DNA of 64,000 bases from Streptomyces sp. WM6386 (GCF_000972385.1 NZ_JXTE01000021.1:1-64000), one strand, 5' to 3'; positions 24,713-33,708 are shown, counted from the stretch's first letter. Notes: a model not told the origin generated them from the sequence alone. Made by a program: numbers and translations.

Positions 24713-25842
24713 CGCCCCTTCGGCAGCCCCAGGATCCGTTCGGCCACGATGTTCTGCTGGATCTGCGAGGTGCCGGCGGCGATGGTGTACGACAGCGAGG
24801 ACAGCCGGTCCAGGACCCACGGCCGGTCGAGGTCGAGGGCGTCGGGACCCAGGACGTCGGCGGCGGCGTCGTAGAGCTCCTGCCGCGCCTGCGAATACCT
24901 CAGTTTGAAAACCGAACCCCCGACACCGGGGACTCCCCCGGAGGCCTCCGCCTCGCTCACGTTCCACTGCGTGAGGCGCCACAGCGCCCGGAACTCGGCG
25001 TTGAGCCGCCCGAGCCGCCGTCTGAGCTCCGGCTCGTCCCACCGGCCGTTCTTGCGCGCCTCACCGGCGAGTTCGCGCAACACCCGCCTGCACGCGACCA
25101 CTTCGCCCACGAAGGCCGTGCCGCGCTCGAAGGACAGCGTCACCATGGTCACGCGCCAGCCGTCGTTCTCGTCCCCGACCCGGTTGCCGACCGGCACCCG
25201 GACCTCGTCGAGGAACACCTCGGCGAACTCGGCGGACCCGACGAGGGTCCTCAGCGGCCGTACGGTGATCCCCGGAGCGTCCATGGGCAGGGCGAGCCAC
25301 GTGATGCCCCGGTGTTTCGCGGCCGCCGGGTCGGTGCGCACCAACAGTTCGCACCAGTCGGCGACTTCGGCGTGCGAGGTCCAGATCTTGGACCCGCTCA
25401 CCACGTACTCGTCGCCGTCCCTGCGCGCGCGTGTCCGCAACGCGGCGAGGTCGGACCCGGCGTCGGGCTCGCTGAACCCCTGACACCAGACCTCCTCCCC
25501 GCGCAGGATCGGCGGCAGCCACCGCGCCCGCTGCTCGACGGAGCCCTCCGCGGCGATCGTGGGCCCGGCGTGCAGCAGGCCGACGAACCCCGCGCCCACA
25601 TAGGGCGCCCCCGCCTCCTCGGTCTCCTCCAGGAAGATCAGCCGCGTGGTCGGCGAGGCGTCCCAGTGCACGTCCGCGTACCCGGCGTCGTACAGCATCC
25701 GCTGCCAGCCCATGTCGTAGGCGCGGCGCCCGGGCCAGTCGTCCGGGGGCGGCTTGGGCGGGAGCGTGGGCAGCACCCGGTCGAGCCACTGCCTCAACCG
25801 CGCCCGGAACTCCTCCTCTTCGGGAGAGTGGGAGAGGTCCAC
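24709..25842 (-). CDS. Acyl-CoA dehydrogenase, large subunit-like
   Basis: 377 residues. WCQGFSEPDAGSDLAALRTRA, YVVSGSKIWTSHAEVADWCELLVRTD, FAEVFLDEVRVPVGNRVG and a C-terminal SLSYTIAAGTSQIQQNIVAERILGLPKG. Ala replaces the catalytic Glu of the YEGTSQ motif, as in heterotetrameric family members. GTG 25842 lies six bases after the amidohydrolase stop; its own stop overlaps the small subunit's start, so the three genes form an operon. Confidence 0.9.
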   Translation of the reverse strand: MDLSHSPEEEEFRARLRQWLDRVLPTLPPKPPPDDWPGRRAYDMGWQRMLYDAGYADVHWDASPTTRLIFLEETEEAGAPYVGAGFVGLLHAGPTIAAEGSVEQRARWLPPILRGEEVWCQGFSEPDAGSDLAALRTRARRDGDEYVVSGSKIWTSHAEVADWCELLVRTDPAAAKHRGITWLALPMDAPGITVRPLRTLVGSAEFAEVFLDEVRVPVGNRVGDENDGWRVTMVTLSFERGTAFVGEVVACRRVLRELAGEARKNGRWDEPELRRRLGRLNAEFRALWRLTQWNVSEAEASGGVPGVGGSVFKLRYSQARQELYDAAADVLGPDALDLDRPWVLDRLSSLSYTIAAGTSQIQQNIVAERILGLPKGR

Positions 25843-25850
25843 GGGCTCGC

Positions 25851-27053
25851 CTACCGGTCCCGGTCCAGATCTAGGTCGAGCATGCGGATGGCGTTGCCCC
25901 GCATCAGCTTGTAGACGGTCTCGTCGTCGAGGCCCTTCACATGGTCGAGGGCGACCTCCTTGGTGTGCGGGAAGGTCGAGTCGACGTGCGGGTAGTCGGT
26001 CTCGAAGGTGGCGTTGTCACGGCCCACCACGTCCAGCGAGGCGACGCCGTGCTTGTCACGGAAGAAACAGCAGAAGATCTGCCGGTAGTAGTACGTCGAC
26101 GGCGGCTCCGGGATGATGTCGCGCACCCCGCCCCAGGCGCGGTGCTCCTCCCACACGTCGTCGGCGCGTTCGAGGGCGTACGGGATCCAGCCCATCTGGC
26201 CCTCGCTGTAGGCCAGTTTGAGGCGCGGGAACTTCACCAGCACCCCGCTGAAGAGGAAGTCCATCATCGAGGCCATGGCGTTGTTGAAGCTGAGCGCGGC
26301 CTGGACGGCGGGCGGGGCGTCGGGGGAGGCGGCCGGCATCTGGGAGCTGCTGCCGATGTGCATGTTGACGACCGTGCCGGTCTCCTGGCAGACCGCGAAG
26401 AACGGGTCCCAGTGGCCGGAGTGGATGGAGGGCAGGCCGAGGTGGGTGGGGATCTCGGAGAAGGTCACGGCCCGCACCCCGCGTGCGGCGTTGCGCCGGA
26501 TCTCCGCGACCGCCAGCTCCACGTCCCACAGGGGGATCAGGCACAGCGGGATGAGCCGGCCGCCGCTGTCGCCGCACCACTCCTCGACCATCCAGTCGTT
26601 GTAGGCCCGCACACAGGCCAGCGCGACCTCTTTGTCCTGCGCCTCGGCGAAGGTCTGCCCGCAGAAGCGCGGGAAGGTCGGGAAGCACAGGCTGCCCTCG
26701 ACGTGGTTGAGATCCATGTCCTTGAGCCGCGCGACGGGGTCCCAGCAGCCGCGCCGCATCTCCTCGCGGGTGATGCCCTCCAGGGTCATCTCGTCGCGGT
26801 CGAAGCCGACGGCGGCGATGTTGCGCTTGTACGGGAACTTCAGGTCCTCGTAGATCCACCAGTCGGTGGGCGGACCGTCCGGGTCCATCGTGATCTGGTA
26901 CTTGCCGGCGACGTAGGCGAGTTCACCGATCCCGGCGGTGAGTGGCTGCGGTCCGCGGTCCTGGTACTTGGCGGGCAGCCAGGTCTTGAACAGGTGCGCG
27001 GGCTCGATCACATGGTCGTCGACGCTGATGATGCGGGGCAGTTCGGTCGGCAT
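25851..27053 (-). CDS. Amidohydrolase family protein (PF04909 type)
   Basis: 400 residues. The metal-dependent TIM barrel starts with ISVDDHVIEPAHLFKTWLP (D-x-H), and shows NMHIGSSSQMP, FPRLKLAYSEGQMGWIPYALERAD and ETDYPHVDSTFPHT. Relatives act as decarboxylases, lactonases or hydrolases on aromatic or polyketide-like acids. GGAGGAG precedes ATG 27053. First gene of the leftward operon with the acyl-CoA dehydrogenase pair, controlled by the divergent operators at 27094-27135. Confidence 0.9.
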   Translation of the reverse strand: MPTELPRIISVDDHVIEPAHLFKTWLPAKYQDRGPQPLTAGIGELAYVAGKYQITMDPDGPPTDWWIYEDLKFPYKRNIAAVGFDRDEMTLEGITREEMRRGCWDPVARLKDMDLNHVEGSLCFPTFPRFCGQTFAEAQDKEVALACVRAYNDWMVEEWCGDSGGRLIPLCLIPLWDVELAVAEIRRNAARGVRAVTFSEIPTHLGLPSIHSGHWDPFFAVCQETGTVVNMHIGSSSQMPAASPDAPPAVQAALSFNNAMASMMDFLFSGVLVKFPRLKLAYSEGQMGWIPYALERADDVWEEHRAWGGVRDIIPEPPSTYYYRQIFCCFFRDKHGVASLDVVGRDNATFETDYPHVDSTFPHTKEVALDHVKGLDDETVYKLMRGNAIRMLDLDLDRDR

Positions 27054-27093
27054 GATCTCCTCCGCCGGACGGTGTTCACCTGACAGGCACGAT

Positions 27094-27135
27094 CTGATGG
27101 GGCGTCAGATAGCATGTCACCTGACGAGTCGTCAG
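27094..27135. promoter_or_regulatory. Two TetR-type operators (sites 6 and 7)
   Basis: CTGATGGGGCGTCAG (27094-27108, one arm mismatch) and CTGACGAGTCGTCAG (27121-27135, perfect 7-1-7 palindrome), in the divergent promoter between the amidohydrolase operon and the acyl-CoA ligase. Confidence 0.75.
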
Positions 27136-27152
27136 CCAAGCAGGGGGCACCC

Positions 27153-28661
27153 ATGAACGAGACCCCGCACTCCCTGAGCTCCTCCCGCACCCTCTGGGAA
27201 CTGGTCACCCGCCGCGCCGACCTCACCCCCGACCGTCCGGTCCTTCTCCAGGACGACCGCTCCCTGAGCTTCGGCGAGCTGCACGCGCGTGCCGAGCGGG
27301 TGGCGGCGGGGCTGTACGACATGGGCGTACGCCCCGGCACGGTGGTCGCCTGGCAGCTGCCCACCCGGATCGAGACGGCGGTGCTGTCCTTCGCGCTGGC
27401 CCGCCTGGGTGCGGTCCAGTCGCCGGTCATCCCGTTCTACCGGGATCGTGAAGTCGGCTTCGCGCTACGGGAGTCGAAGGCCGAGTACTTCGCGGTACCC
27501 GGCGAGTGGCGGGGCTTCGACTACACCGGGATGGCGCGGCGGCTCGGCGCGAAGGGCGTCTTCGAGGCGTACGACCGGCTGCCCGACGGCGATCCCGGCC
27601 TGCTGCCCGCGCCGCCCTCCTCGGGCACCTCGGTCCGCTGGATCTACTGGACCTCGGGCACGACCTCCGACCCCAAGGGCGTGCTGCACACGGACCGTTC
27701 ACTGATCGCGGGCGGCTCGTGCCTGGCCCACGCGCTGCGGCTGAGGCCCGACGACGTGGGCTCGATGGCCTTCCCGTATGCCCACATCGCCGGCCCCGAC
27801 TACACGGTGATGCTGCTCCTGTACGGCTTCCCGGCGGTGATGTTCGAGCAGTTCGCGCTGCCGGACGCGCTGGAGGGCTATCGCCGGCACGGGGTGACGG
27901 TCGCGGGCGGATCGACGGCGTTCTACTCGATGTTCCTGGCCGAGCAGCGCAAGCGGCCGGAGACCAAGGTGATACCCACCCTGCGGCTGCTGGCCGGTGG
28001 GGGCGCGCCCAAGCCGCCGGAGGTGTACCACGCGGTCGTCCGGGAGATGGGGGTGCAGCTCACGCACGGGTACGGCATGACCGAGGTGCCGATGATCACC
28101 ATGGGGTCGCCGGACGACACCGTGGAGAACCTCGCGACGACCGAGGGGCGGCCGCCGGACGGGATGGAGATACGGATCGTGGACGGGGAGGTGCGGCTGC
28201 GCGGGGAGGCCGTGTGCCAGGGGTATCTGGACGCGGGGCAGACGGCGGGGGCCTTCGACGAGGACGGGTTCCTGCGCACCGGTGACCTCGGGATGCTCAG
28301 GGACACCGGGCATCTGGTGCTCACCGGACGGCTCAAGGACGTGATCATCCGCAAGGGCGAGAACATCTCGGCGAAGGAGATCGAGGACCTGCTGGCCGCG
28401 CACCCGGCGGTCGGGGACGTGGCGGTGATCGGGCTGCCGGACGAGGAGCGCGGGGAGCGGGTGTGCGCGGTGGTGGAACAGCCCCCCGGGACCGAGGAGT
28501 TGACCCTGGCGGCGATGACGTCCTATCTCCGCACGGAAGGGCTCTCGGTCCACAAGCTGCCGGAGCGGCTGGAGGTGGTGGACGCCCTTCCGCGCAACGA
28601 GACGCTCCGCAAGGTGCTCAAGTACAAGCTGCGGGAGCGCTATTCGGGGACGGTGAAGTAA
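27153..28661 (+). CDS. AMP-forming acyl-CoA synthetase
   Basis: About 502 residues of the ANL family. P-loop YWTSGTTSDPKGVLHT, HGYGMTEVPMI, TGDLGMLRDTGHLVLTGRLKDVIIRKGENISAKEIEDLL hinge, and C-terminal LPRNETLRKVLKYKLRERY with the catalytic Lys (RKVLK). Activates a carboxylic acid as an adenylate and then CoA thioester, the expected entry step for the acyl-CoA dehydrogenases next door. ATG 27153 follows CAGGGGG. Its 3' end overlaps the convergent EF-hand gene by 22 bp. Confidence 0.9.
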   Translation: MNETPHSLSSSRTLWELVTRRADLTPDRPVLLQDDRSLSFGELHARAERVAAGLYDMGVRPGTVVAWQLPTRIETAVLSFALARLGAVQSPVIPFYRDREVGFALRESKAEYFAVPGEWRGFDYTGMARRLGAKGVFEAYDRLPDGDPGLLPAPPSSGTSVRWIYWTSGTTSDPKGVLHTDRSLIAGGSCLAHALRLRPDDVGSMAFPYAHIAGPDYTVMLLLYGFPAVMFEQFALPDALEGYRRHGVTVAGGSTAFYSMFLAEQRKRPETKVIPTLRLLAGGGAPKPPEVYHAVVREMGVQLTHGYGMTEVPMITMGSPDDTVENLATTEGRPPDGMEIRIVDGEVRLRGEAVCQGYLDAGQTAGAFDEDGFLRTGDLGMLRDTGHLVLTGRLKDVIIRKGENISAKEIEDLLAAHPAVGDVAVIGLPDEERGERVCAVVEQPPGTEELTLAAMTSYLRTEGLSVHKLPERLEVVDALPRNETLRKVLKYKLRERYSGTVK

Positions 28662-29152
28662 CGGGCGAAGGCGGAGACGATCTCCTCCTCGCCGATCCTG
28701 CCGTCGCCGTCGGTGTCGAGCGCGGTGGCGGCGGTGTCGGCGATCCCCTGCGCGACACCGAGGATCCGGAGCACGCGCGCGATGTCCTCGACGGTGGCCG
28801 CTCCGTCGCCGTCCGGGTCGGCGACGGCGAGGGCCGCGTGCAGGAAGGGGCGGGCGATCTCGGCGAACCGGTCGGGATTGTCGCGCAACCGCTTCACGGC
28901 GCCGTTGACGAACTCCTCGCGGGTGATGCGCTGGTCGCCGTCCCGGTCCGCGATGCCCGCCATGCCCTGCCAGAACGCCTCCGCGCCGACATACAGGGCC
29001 TGCCCCTTGTCGGACCGTGCCGCCGTACCGAACTCCGCGAGCAGCGCCTTGGCCGCCACGCTGAAGTCCGCCCGGTCGATGTAGCCGTTGCCGTCCTGGT
29101 CGAAGGTGGCGAACCGGCCGGCGATCCTGCGCTCGTACTCGCTGCTGACCAT
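28640..29152 (-). CDS. EF-hand calcium-binding protein (calerythrin-like)
   Basis: 170 residues with four EF-hand loops: DQDGNGYIDRAD, DRDGDQRITREE, DPDGDGAATVED and DTDGDGRIGEEE. Loops 1, 2 and 4 have complete acidic ligands; loop 3 ends in Asp. The spacing matches prokaryotic calerythrin/sarcoplasmic calcium-binding proteins, probably a cytosolic calcium buffer or sensor. Converges on the acyl-CoA ligase; followed upstream by a STAS gene in the same direction. Confidence 0.9.
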   Translation of the reverse strand: MVSSEYERRIAGRFATFDQDGNGYIDRADFSVAAKALLAEFGTAARSDKGQALYVGAEAFWQGMAGIADRDGDQRITREEFVNGAVKRLRDNPDRFAEIARPFLHAALAVADPDGDGAATVEDIARVLRILGVAQGIADTAATALDTDGDGRIGEEEIVSAFARYFTVPE

Positions 29153-29301
29153 GTCTTCTCGGGCCGCCTTACGTCACGTGGGGTGCATCTGGTTCGGAGC
29201 GTACGACGCCGGGGCGGGGCGGGGAGCGGGAAAGCGGCGGTTGTGCCAAGACCGGGGGAATTTTGGGACAACGGTGTGGCAGAAGCGGCAGTGCCCCCGG
29301 T

Positions 29302-29682
29302 TCACGCCGACAGGGGCCCCGCTTCGTCCTCCGTCGCCGAATCGACGTCCACGTGGACGTCGAACAGCCGCCGCACTCCGAGCGCCCCCAGCACCCTGTT
29401 GACGTGGGAGCCGTCCACCGCGCCCTGGGCCGGCAGTATCAGCCGCAGCTGTCCCTGGCAGGAGCGGATGAGGCGGCGGGAGGCTATGAGGACGCCGACG
29501 CCGCTGGAGTCGCAGAAGAAGACCTCGGAGAGGTCGAGGACAAGACTGTGGCGGCCCTCGGCCACCACGTCGTGCACCCGCTGCCGCAGCACCGGCGACG
29601 TCACCAGATCCAGTTCGCCCGACACATGGAGCACGGCCCAGTCGCCGTGCTCGCCGCCGGTCACGTTGAACCCCACCACCAC
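29302..29682 (-). CDS. STAS-domain anti-sigma factor antagonist
   Basis: 126 residues. WAVLHVSGELDLVTSPVLRQRV and LVLDLSEVFFCDSSGVGVLIA are the SpoIIAA/BldG signature; Ser of DSSG is the usual phosphorylation site. Acts by binding an anti-sigma kinase. It lies upstream of and divergent from the ECF sigma gene at 30011, which has its own zinc anti-sigma factor, so a direct link is not certain. GTG start within a run of three GTG codons. Confidence 0.9.
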   Translation of the reverse strand: MVVGFNVTGGEHGDWAVLHVSGELDLVTSPVLRQRVHDVVAEGRHSLVLDLSEVFFCDSSGVGVLIASRRLIRSCQGQLRLILPAQGAVDGSHVNRVLGALGVRRLFDVHVDVDSATEDEAGPLSA

Positions 29683-30010
29683 GCCCTTCGCTCGCCGGGA
29701 CTTCCCGGAACGGCCCGCAAACGGAAGCCGTTCCTACGCTTCCTTGCAGCGCGGCTGCCCAGCGGCGGTTCCCTGAAACACAAGCCAGGAAACGGAAACC
29801 GATCGGAAGAGGCTTGTTTTAGTCGCCTTCGATCCTGTTCGATCGTGAATGGACGCAGAGTGGAAGGAAGACGAAGGTCCACTATCATCGACCGCTCTCT
29901 CGGGGGCGCACATTGCTACAAAGGGGCGTGCGCTGTCAGACGTGCCGACTACATTCGAGGAGACGGTGGGTCCAGGCTTGACGAGTCGCGAACGACGGTG
30001 AGGGGGCGGC
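29683..30010. other. Divergent promoter region, STAS/ECF sigma
   Basis: 328 bp without a gene. It is A/T-richer than its surroundings (29770-29890) and holds several GTTTC/GGAAAC-like elements that may be promoter parts for one or both sides. No operator palindrome was clear. Confidence 0.4.
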
Positions 30011-30595
30011 ATGGCGAAGAAGGACGCACCTCCCCGCTGGGACCGCAAGATGCAGCAGCGGCTCGCACGCGGTGAGGCGGCCGCCCTCGGCGAGCTCTAC
30101 GACCGGTTCGCCTCGCTGGTGCACGGCCTCGCCCACCGCGTGCTCGGCGACGAGCGCGCCGCCGACGGCATCACCCGCGAGGTCTTCGCCCACGTCTGGG
30201 AACACCCCGACGCCTACGACCCCAAACAGGGCCCCCTGCGCTCCTGGGTCGCCACGCTGACCCACCGCCTCGCCGTGCAGCGCCTGCGTGCCACCGAGAC
30301 CGCGGCCCTCGCCCAGGGCGGCCGCGGCACCACCGAGGAACTGGAGCGCAAGGTCCGCCACGCCTCCGTCGCCGCCCGCGCCGACTACATCGTCCAGTCC
30401 ATGCCGTCCCCGCTGCGCGCCGCCCTTGAGCTGGCGTACTTCCAGCGCCGCGACTACCGCCAGACCGCCGCCGACCTCGGAGTCACCGAGGACGAGGCCC
30501 GCCGCCGCCTCCGTCTGGGCCTGCAGCTCCTCGCCACGGCCCATGACACCGGCGCCGCCCCCGGAGCGCCTCCCGGCTACGGAGGTGCGGCGTGA
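30011..30595 (+). CDS. ECF-type RNA polymerase sigma factor
   Basis: 194 residues. Region 2: ALGELYDRFASLVHGLAHRVLGDERAADGITREVFAHVWEHP. Region 4: LRAALELAYFQRRDYRQTAADLGVTEDEARRRLRLGLQLL. Region 3 is absent, as in ECF factors. ATG preceded by GAGGGGG. Its stop overlaps the GTG of the next gene (GTGA), so sigma and anti-sigma are coupled. Promoter targets cannot be read from the window. Confidence 0.9.
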   Translation: MAKKDAPPRWDRKMQQRLARGEAAALGELYDRFASLVHGLAHRVLGDERAADGITREVFAHVWEHPDAYDPKQGPLRSWVATLTHRLAVQRLRATETAALAQGGRGTTEELERKVRHASVAARADYIVQSMPSPLRAALELAYFQRRDYRQTAADLGVTEDEARRRLRLGLQLLATAHDTGAAPGAPPGYGGAA

Positions 30596-31992
30596 ACGAG
30601 GCGAACCGCTTCGAGGCGTACGACGAGCACGAAGGCCGGGAGGGACAGGAGGACCCGGAAGGCCAGGAGGACCGGGAAGGCCAGGAGGACGAGTCCCTCA
30701 GCGGTGCGCACCAGCAGGGCGAGCTCCCGCCCCCGGCAGACGACGGCGCCGGCGGCCCGACCGACGGCGACGGCCCCGGCCCCGCCGCCGAGCCGCCCCG
30801 CATACCGCTCCCGCGCGCGTCCGTCGAGGACACCGGGCACCCCCTGCCCCCGCTGGAGACACCGCCGCCCCCGCCGCCCCTCGCCCTGGAGCACCCCGTA
30901 CTGAAGGCGCTCCTCGGCGCCTGGGCGCTGGCCGCCTGCTCGCCCGCGGAGACGGCGGCCGTCGAGGAGCACCTCGGCGACTGCGGCTCCTGCGCGGACG
31001 AGGCGCTGCGGCTGCGCGGGGCGGTCGGCCTGCTCCACCCGCAGGAGAGCCTCGACCTCGATCCCGGGCTGCGCACCCGCGTCCTGGAGGGCTGCCTGGG
31101 CCGCCGCCCGCCGCGCATCCCGGTACCCGACTGGGCGGCGCCCTACGACGCCGAGACCGCGCGCCTGGACGCGCTGCTGCGGGACATGGGCGATGCCGAG
31201 TGGCACGCGCCCGTGCGGCTGCGCTGGTTCGAGGCCGACGAGGCGACGAGCCGCCGTACGACGGTCGCCGGCGTCATCGCCCACCTGCTCACGGTCGACG
31301 GCCTGGTCGCCCTCGCGCTGGGCCTGGACGACCCGCTCGGCGACATCACCGCGGGCTCACCGACCCCCGCGGCCCGCACCGAGGCGTTCTGGCGCGGCTC
31401 CCACTTCCCGCCGACCCGCTCCGTCCGGGGCCCCTGGCGCGAACAGAGCCACGACCTGGTGCGCACGGTCTCCTTCACCGGCGGCGGTTCCGGCAAGCTC
31501 TCGGTGTCGTACGGCGACTTCGAACTCCCCCTGCACGACGCCATGCTGGACCGGGCCTTCGAGTGCTGGGTCCACGCGGAGGACATCGCCGAGGCGGTCG
31601 ACTACCCGTACGGCCCCCCGTCCCCCCGCCATCTGAACCGCATGATCGACCTGGCCGCCCGCATGCTCCCCGCGGCGCTGGCCGTGCGGCGCCGGACCGG
31701 GTTGGCCGGGCCGCTCCGTGGGCGCCACCTCGTCCCGGCGGGCGAGCCGGGGCGCAGCCTGCGGCTGGAGATCGAGGGTTCGGGTGGCGGCGAGTGGCTG
31801 ATCCCGCTGGACTCCCCGGCGGCGGTGGGCTCCGCGGAGTACGAGGTGGCGCACGTGGCCCTGGACGGCGTGGAGTTCTGCCAGCTGGCCGCGGGCCATG
31901 TGCCTCCGGCGGAGGCGGCGGCGGGACAGGTGGGTGACCGGGAGGCGATCAGGGACGTGCTGTTCGCGGTCGCGTCGTTGAGCCGGATCTAG
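30592..31992 (+). CDS. Zinc anti-sigma factor with MDMPI-like domain
   Basis: 466 residues. An acidic, glutamate/glutamine-rich N-terminus (EGREGQEDPEGQED...) and a proline linker precede a zf-HC2 ZAS motif near residues 120-145 (AACSPAETAAVEEHLGDCGSCADE, H-x3-C-x2-C). A C-terminal mycothiol-dependent maleylpyruvate-isomerase-like/DinB-type helical domain follows (LDALLRDMGDAEWHAPV, VAGVIAHLLTVDGLVA, FECWVHAEDIAEAVDYP). No membrane segment, so a soluble anti-sigma. Probably inhibits the sigma factor translated just before it, with release by redox or mycothiol signals as an untested idea. Confidence 0.85.
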   Translation: MNEANRFEAYDEHEGREGQEDPEGQEDREGQEDESLSGAHQQGELPPPADDGAGGPTDGDGPGPAAEPPRIPLPRASVEDTGHPLPPLETPPPPPPLALEHPVLKALLGAWALAACSPAETAAVEEHLGDCGSCADEALRLRGAVGLLHPQESLDLDPGLRTRVLEGCLGRRPPRIPVPDWAAPYDAETARLDALLRDMGDAEWHAPVRLRWFEADEATSRRTTVAGVIAHLLTVDGLVALALGLDDPLGDITAGSPTPAARTEAFWRGSHFPPTRSVRGPWREQSHDLVRTVSFTGGGSGKLSVSYGDFELPLHDAMLDRAFECWVHAEDIAEAVDYPYGPPSPRHLNRMIDLAARMLPAALAVRRRTGLAGPLRGRHLVPAGEPGRSLRLEIEGSGGGEWLIPLDSPAAVGSAEYEVAHVALDGVEFCQLAAGHVPPAEAAAGQVGDREAIRDVLFAVASLSRI

Positions 31993-32001
31993 GGGCGGGT
32001 T

Positions 32002-32139
32002 GCGGATTCGTCGGCGGCTGCGGGCCGGGTGTGGCTGGTCGCGCAGTTCCCCGCGCCCCTAAAAGCAGGCCGGTTCACTGGACGCACCTCCAGGGGCGCG
32101 GGGAACTGCGCGACCAGCCCCCACGCATCCGCAGCCGCC
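32002..32139. repeat. Dispersed repeat, copies 2 and 3 as an inverted pair
   Basis: One copy on the minus strand (32002-32060) and one on the plus strand (32092-32139) face each other across 31 bp. Together they make a long inverted repeat between the convergent anti-sigma and purU genes, where it could act as a bidirectional transcription stop. Confidence 0.8.
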
Positions 32140-32162
32140 CTGCGACCGAACCCCCCGAGCTC

Positions 32163-33044
32163 CTAGGCGAACACGACCGTCCGCCGCCCGTTCAGCAGAA
32201 TCCGCCGCTCCGCATGCCACTTCACGGCCCGCGCCAGCGCCTGGCACTCCACGTCACGCCCGATCGCGACCAGCTGGTCCGGGGTCACGTCATGCCCGAC
32301 CCGCTCGACCTCCTGCTCGATGATCGGCCCCTCGTCGAGGTCAGCCGTCACATAGTGCGCGGTCGCACCGATCAGCTTGACCCCCCGGGCGTGAGCCTGG
32401 TGGTACGGCTTCGCACCCTTGAAGCTCGGCAGGAACGAGTGGTGGATGTTGATGATCCGCCCGCTGAGCTGCTTGCAGAGGTCGTCCGAGAGCACCTGCA
32501 TGTACCGGGCGAGGACAACGAGCTCCACGCCCTGCTCACGCACCAGCTCGAGCAGCTGCGCCTCGGCCTCGGCCTTGTTCTCCCGCGTCACCGGAATGTG
32601 GTGGAAGGGAACGTCGTAGGACCCCACGAGTTCGGCGAAGTCGGTGTGGTTGGAGACCACGGCGGCGATGTCCACCGGCAGCGCACCGATACGGGCCCGG
32701 AACAGCAGGTCGTTCAGGCAGTGCCCGAACTTGCTGACCATGAGGACGACCCGCATCTTCTCCTCGGGCTGGTGGATCTGCCAGTCCATGTGGAAGGCGT
32801 CACCGATCGCCGCGAAGCTGGCCCGCAGCTTCTCCACCGTCACCGGCGCTTCCGCCGAGAAGTGGACGCGCATGAAGAACAGACCCGTGTCGTGGTCGCC
32901 GAACTGCTGGCTGTCCTCGATGTTGCAGCCGGTCATGAAGAGATAGCTCGACACGGCGTGCACGATGCCCTGCTTGTCGGGGCAGGACAGGATGAGGACG
33001 TACTGCTCGGCGGGCGCCGCGGCTCGGGTGGACTGCTCGTTCAT
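32163..33044 (-). CDS. purU: Formyltetrahydrofolate deformylase
   Basis: 293 residues, standard length. The N-terminal ACT domain (YVLILSCPDKQGIVHAVSSYLF; NIEDSQQFGD) is followed by a formyltransferase-like domain with MVSKFGHCLNDLL, LARYMQVLSD, and the catalytic NIHHSFLPSFKGAKPYHQA, then TADLDEGPIIEQ with the active-site Asp. Hydrolyses 10-formyl-THF to formate and THF, supplying one-carbon balance. Leftward, preceded by the small conserved gene at 33091. Confidence 0.95.
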   Translation of the reverse strand: MNEQSTRAAAPAEQYVLILSCPDKQGIVHAVSSYLFMTGCNIEDSQQFGDHDTGLFFMRVHFSAEAPVTVEKLRASFAAIGDAFHMDWQIHQPEEKMRVVLMVSKFGHCLNDLLFRARIGALPVDIAAVVSNHTDFAELVGSYDVPFHHIPVTRENKAEAEAQLLELVREQGVELVVLARYMQVLSDDLCKQLSGRIINIHHSFLPSFKGAKPYHQAHARGVKLIGATAHYVTADLDEGPIIEQEVERVGHDVTPDQLVAIGRDVECQALARAVKWHAERRILLNGRRTVVFA

Positions 33045-33090
33045 GCAGGACAGGGTCCCATACCCACCGGCACCGCAGAGAACGCGTCCG

Positions 33091-33591
33091 TCACGCGGAC
33101 CGGGTCATGATCTGCAGCGCGTGCAGCGAGCGCGGCGGCTGGTCCGGGTCGTCCCCGTCGGCCGTCGCCATCCGCACATGGGCGTCGTGCGCGGCCCGTA
33201 CCGCCTCCGGCCAACCGGGGTGGTCGAGGTAGGCGGAGACGGGTGCGTCCGGGCCGACCTGGTGCATGATCCGCAGCACCCGCAGGACCGCGGTGTCGAC
33301 GAGGGCCGACTCCTGGGAGTCCCGGAAGATCGTGCCGACGTATTTCTCGGCGGACCAGTTGTCCAGCCAGGTGTCCTCGACGAGGCGGTACACGGCGTCG
33401 GTGACGTCCCCGTACCCCTCGACACCGGCCAGCCAGACGTCCCGCTGGAACCCTGGGTCGGAGAGCATGTGCAGCGCGGAGCGCACATTGCTGCGCCAGC
33501 GCCACCACGGCATGTCGTTCAGTGGCATGCCGCCCATGGTGGATGAGCGACGGCCGCGACGGGAAGAGTTCTCCGAACCTTGCACGGTCAT
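33091..33591 (-). CDS. Conserved Streptomyces hypothetical protein (SCO4402-like)
   Basis: About 166 residues. NDMPWWRWRSNVRSALHMLSDPGFQRDVWLAGVEGYGDVTDAVYRLVEDTWLD and SQESALVDTAVLRVLRIMHQVGPDAPVSAYL read as an all-helical domain. I recall this as a conserved neighbour of purU in S. coelicolor; function unknown. The start is uncertain: ATG 33591 (GAGGAA upstream) or MGGMPLNDM further in. Confidence 0.7.
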   Translation of the reverse strand: MTVQGSENSSRRGRRSSTMGGMPLNDMPWWRWRSNVRSALHMLSDPGFQRDVWLAGVEGYGDVTDAVYRLVEDTWLDNWSAEKYVGTIFRDSQESALVDTAVLRVLRIMHQVGPDAPVSAYLDHPGWPEAVRAAHDAHVRMATADGDDPDQPPRSLHALQIMTRSA

Positions 33592-33708
33592 CGATCGTAC
33601 GTTCCTCGTCACACGCGCCTCACCGGCCCCCGCAATTCACCTTCGCGTCACCGACTGTTGACCGTAAGTCACTCCCGGGTTGGCCATGTGGCGGAAGCGT
33701 GTGTGCCC

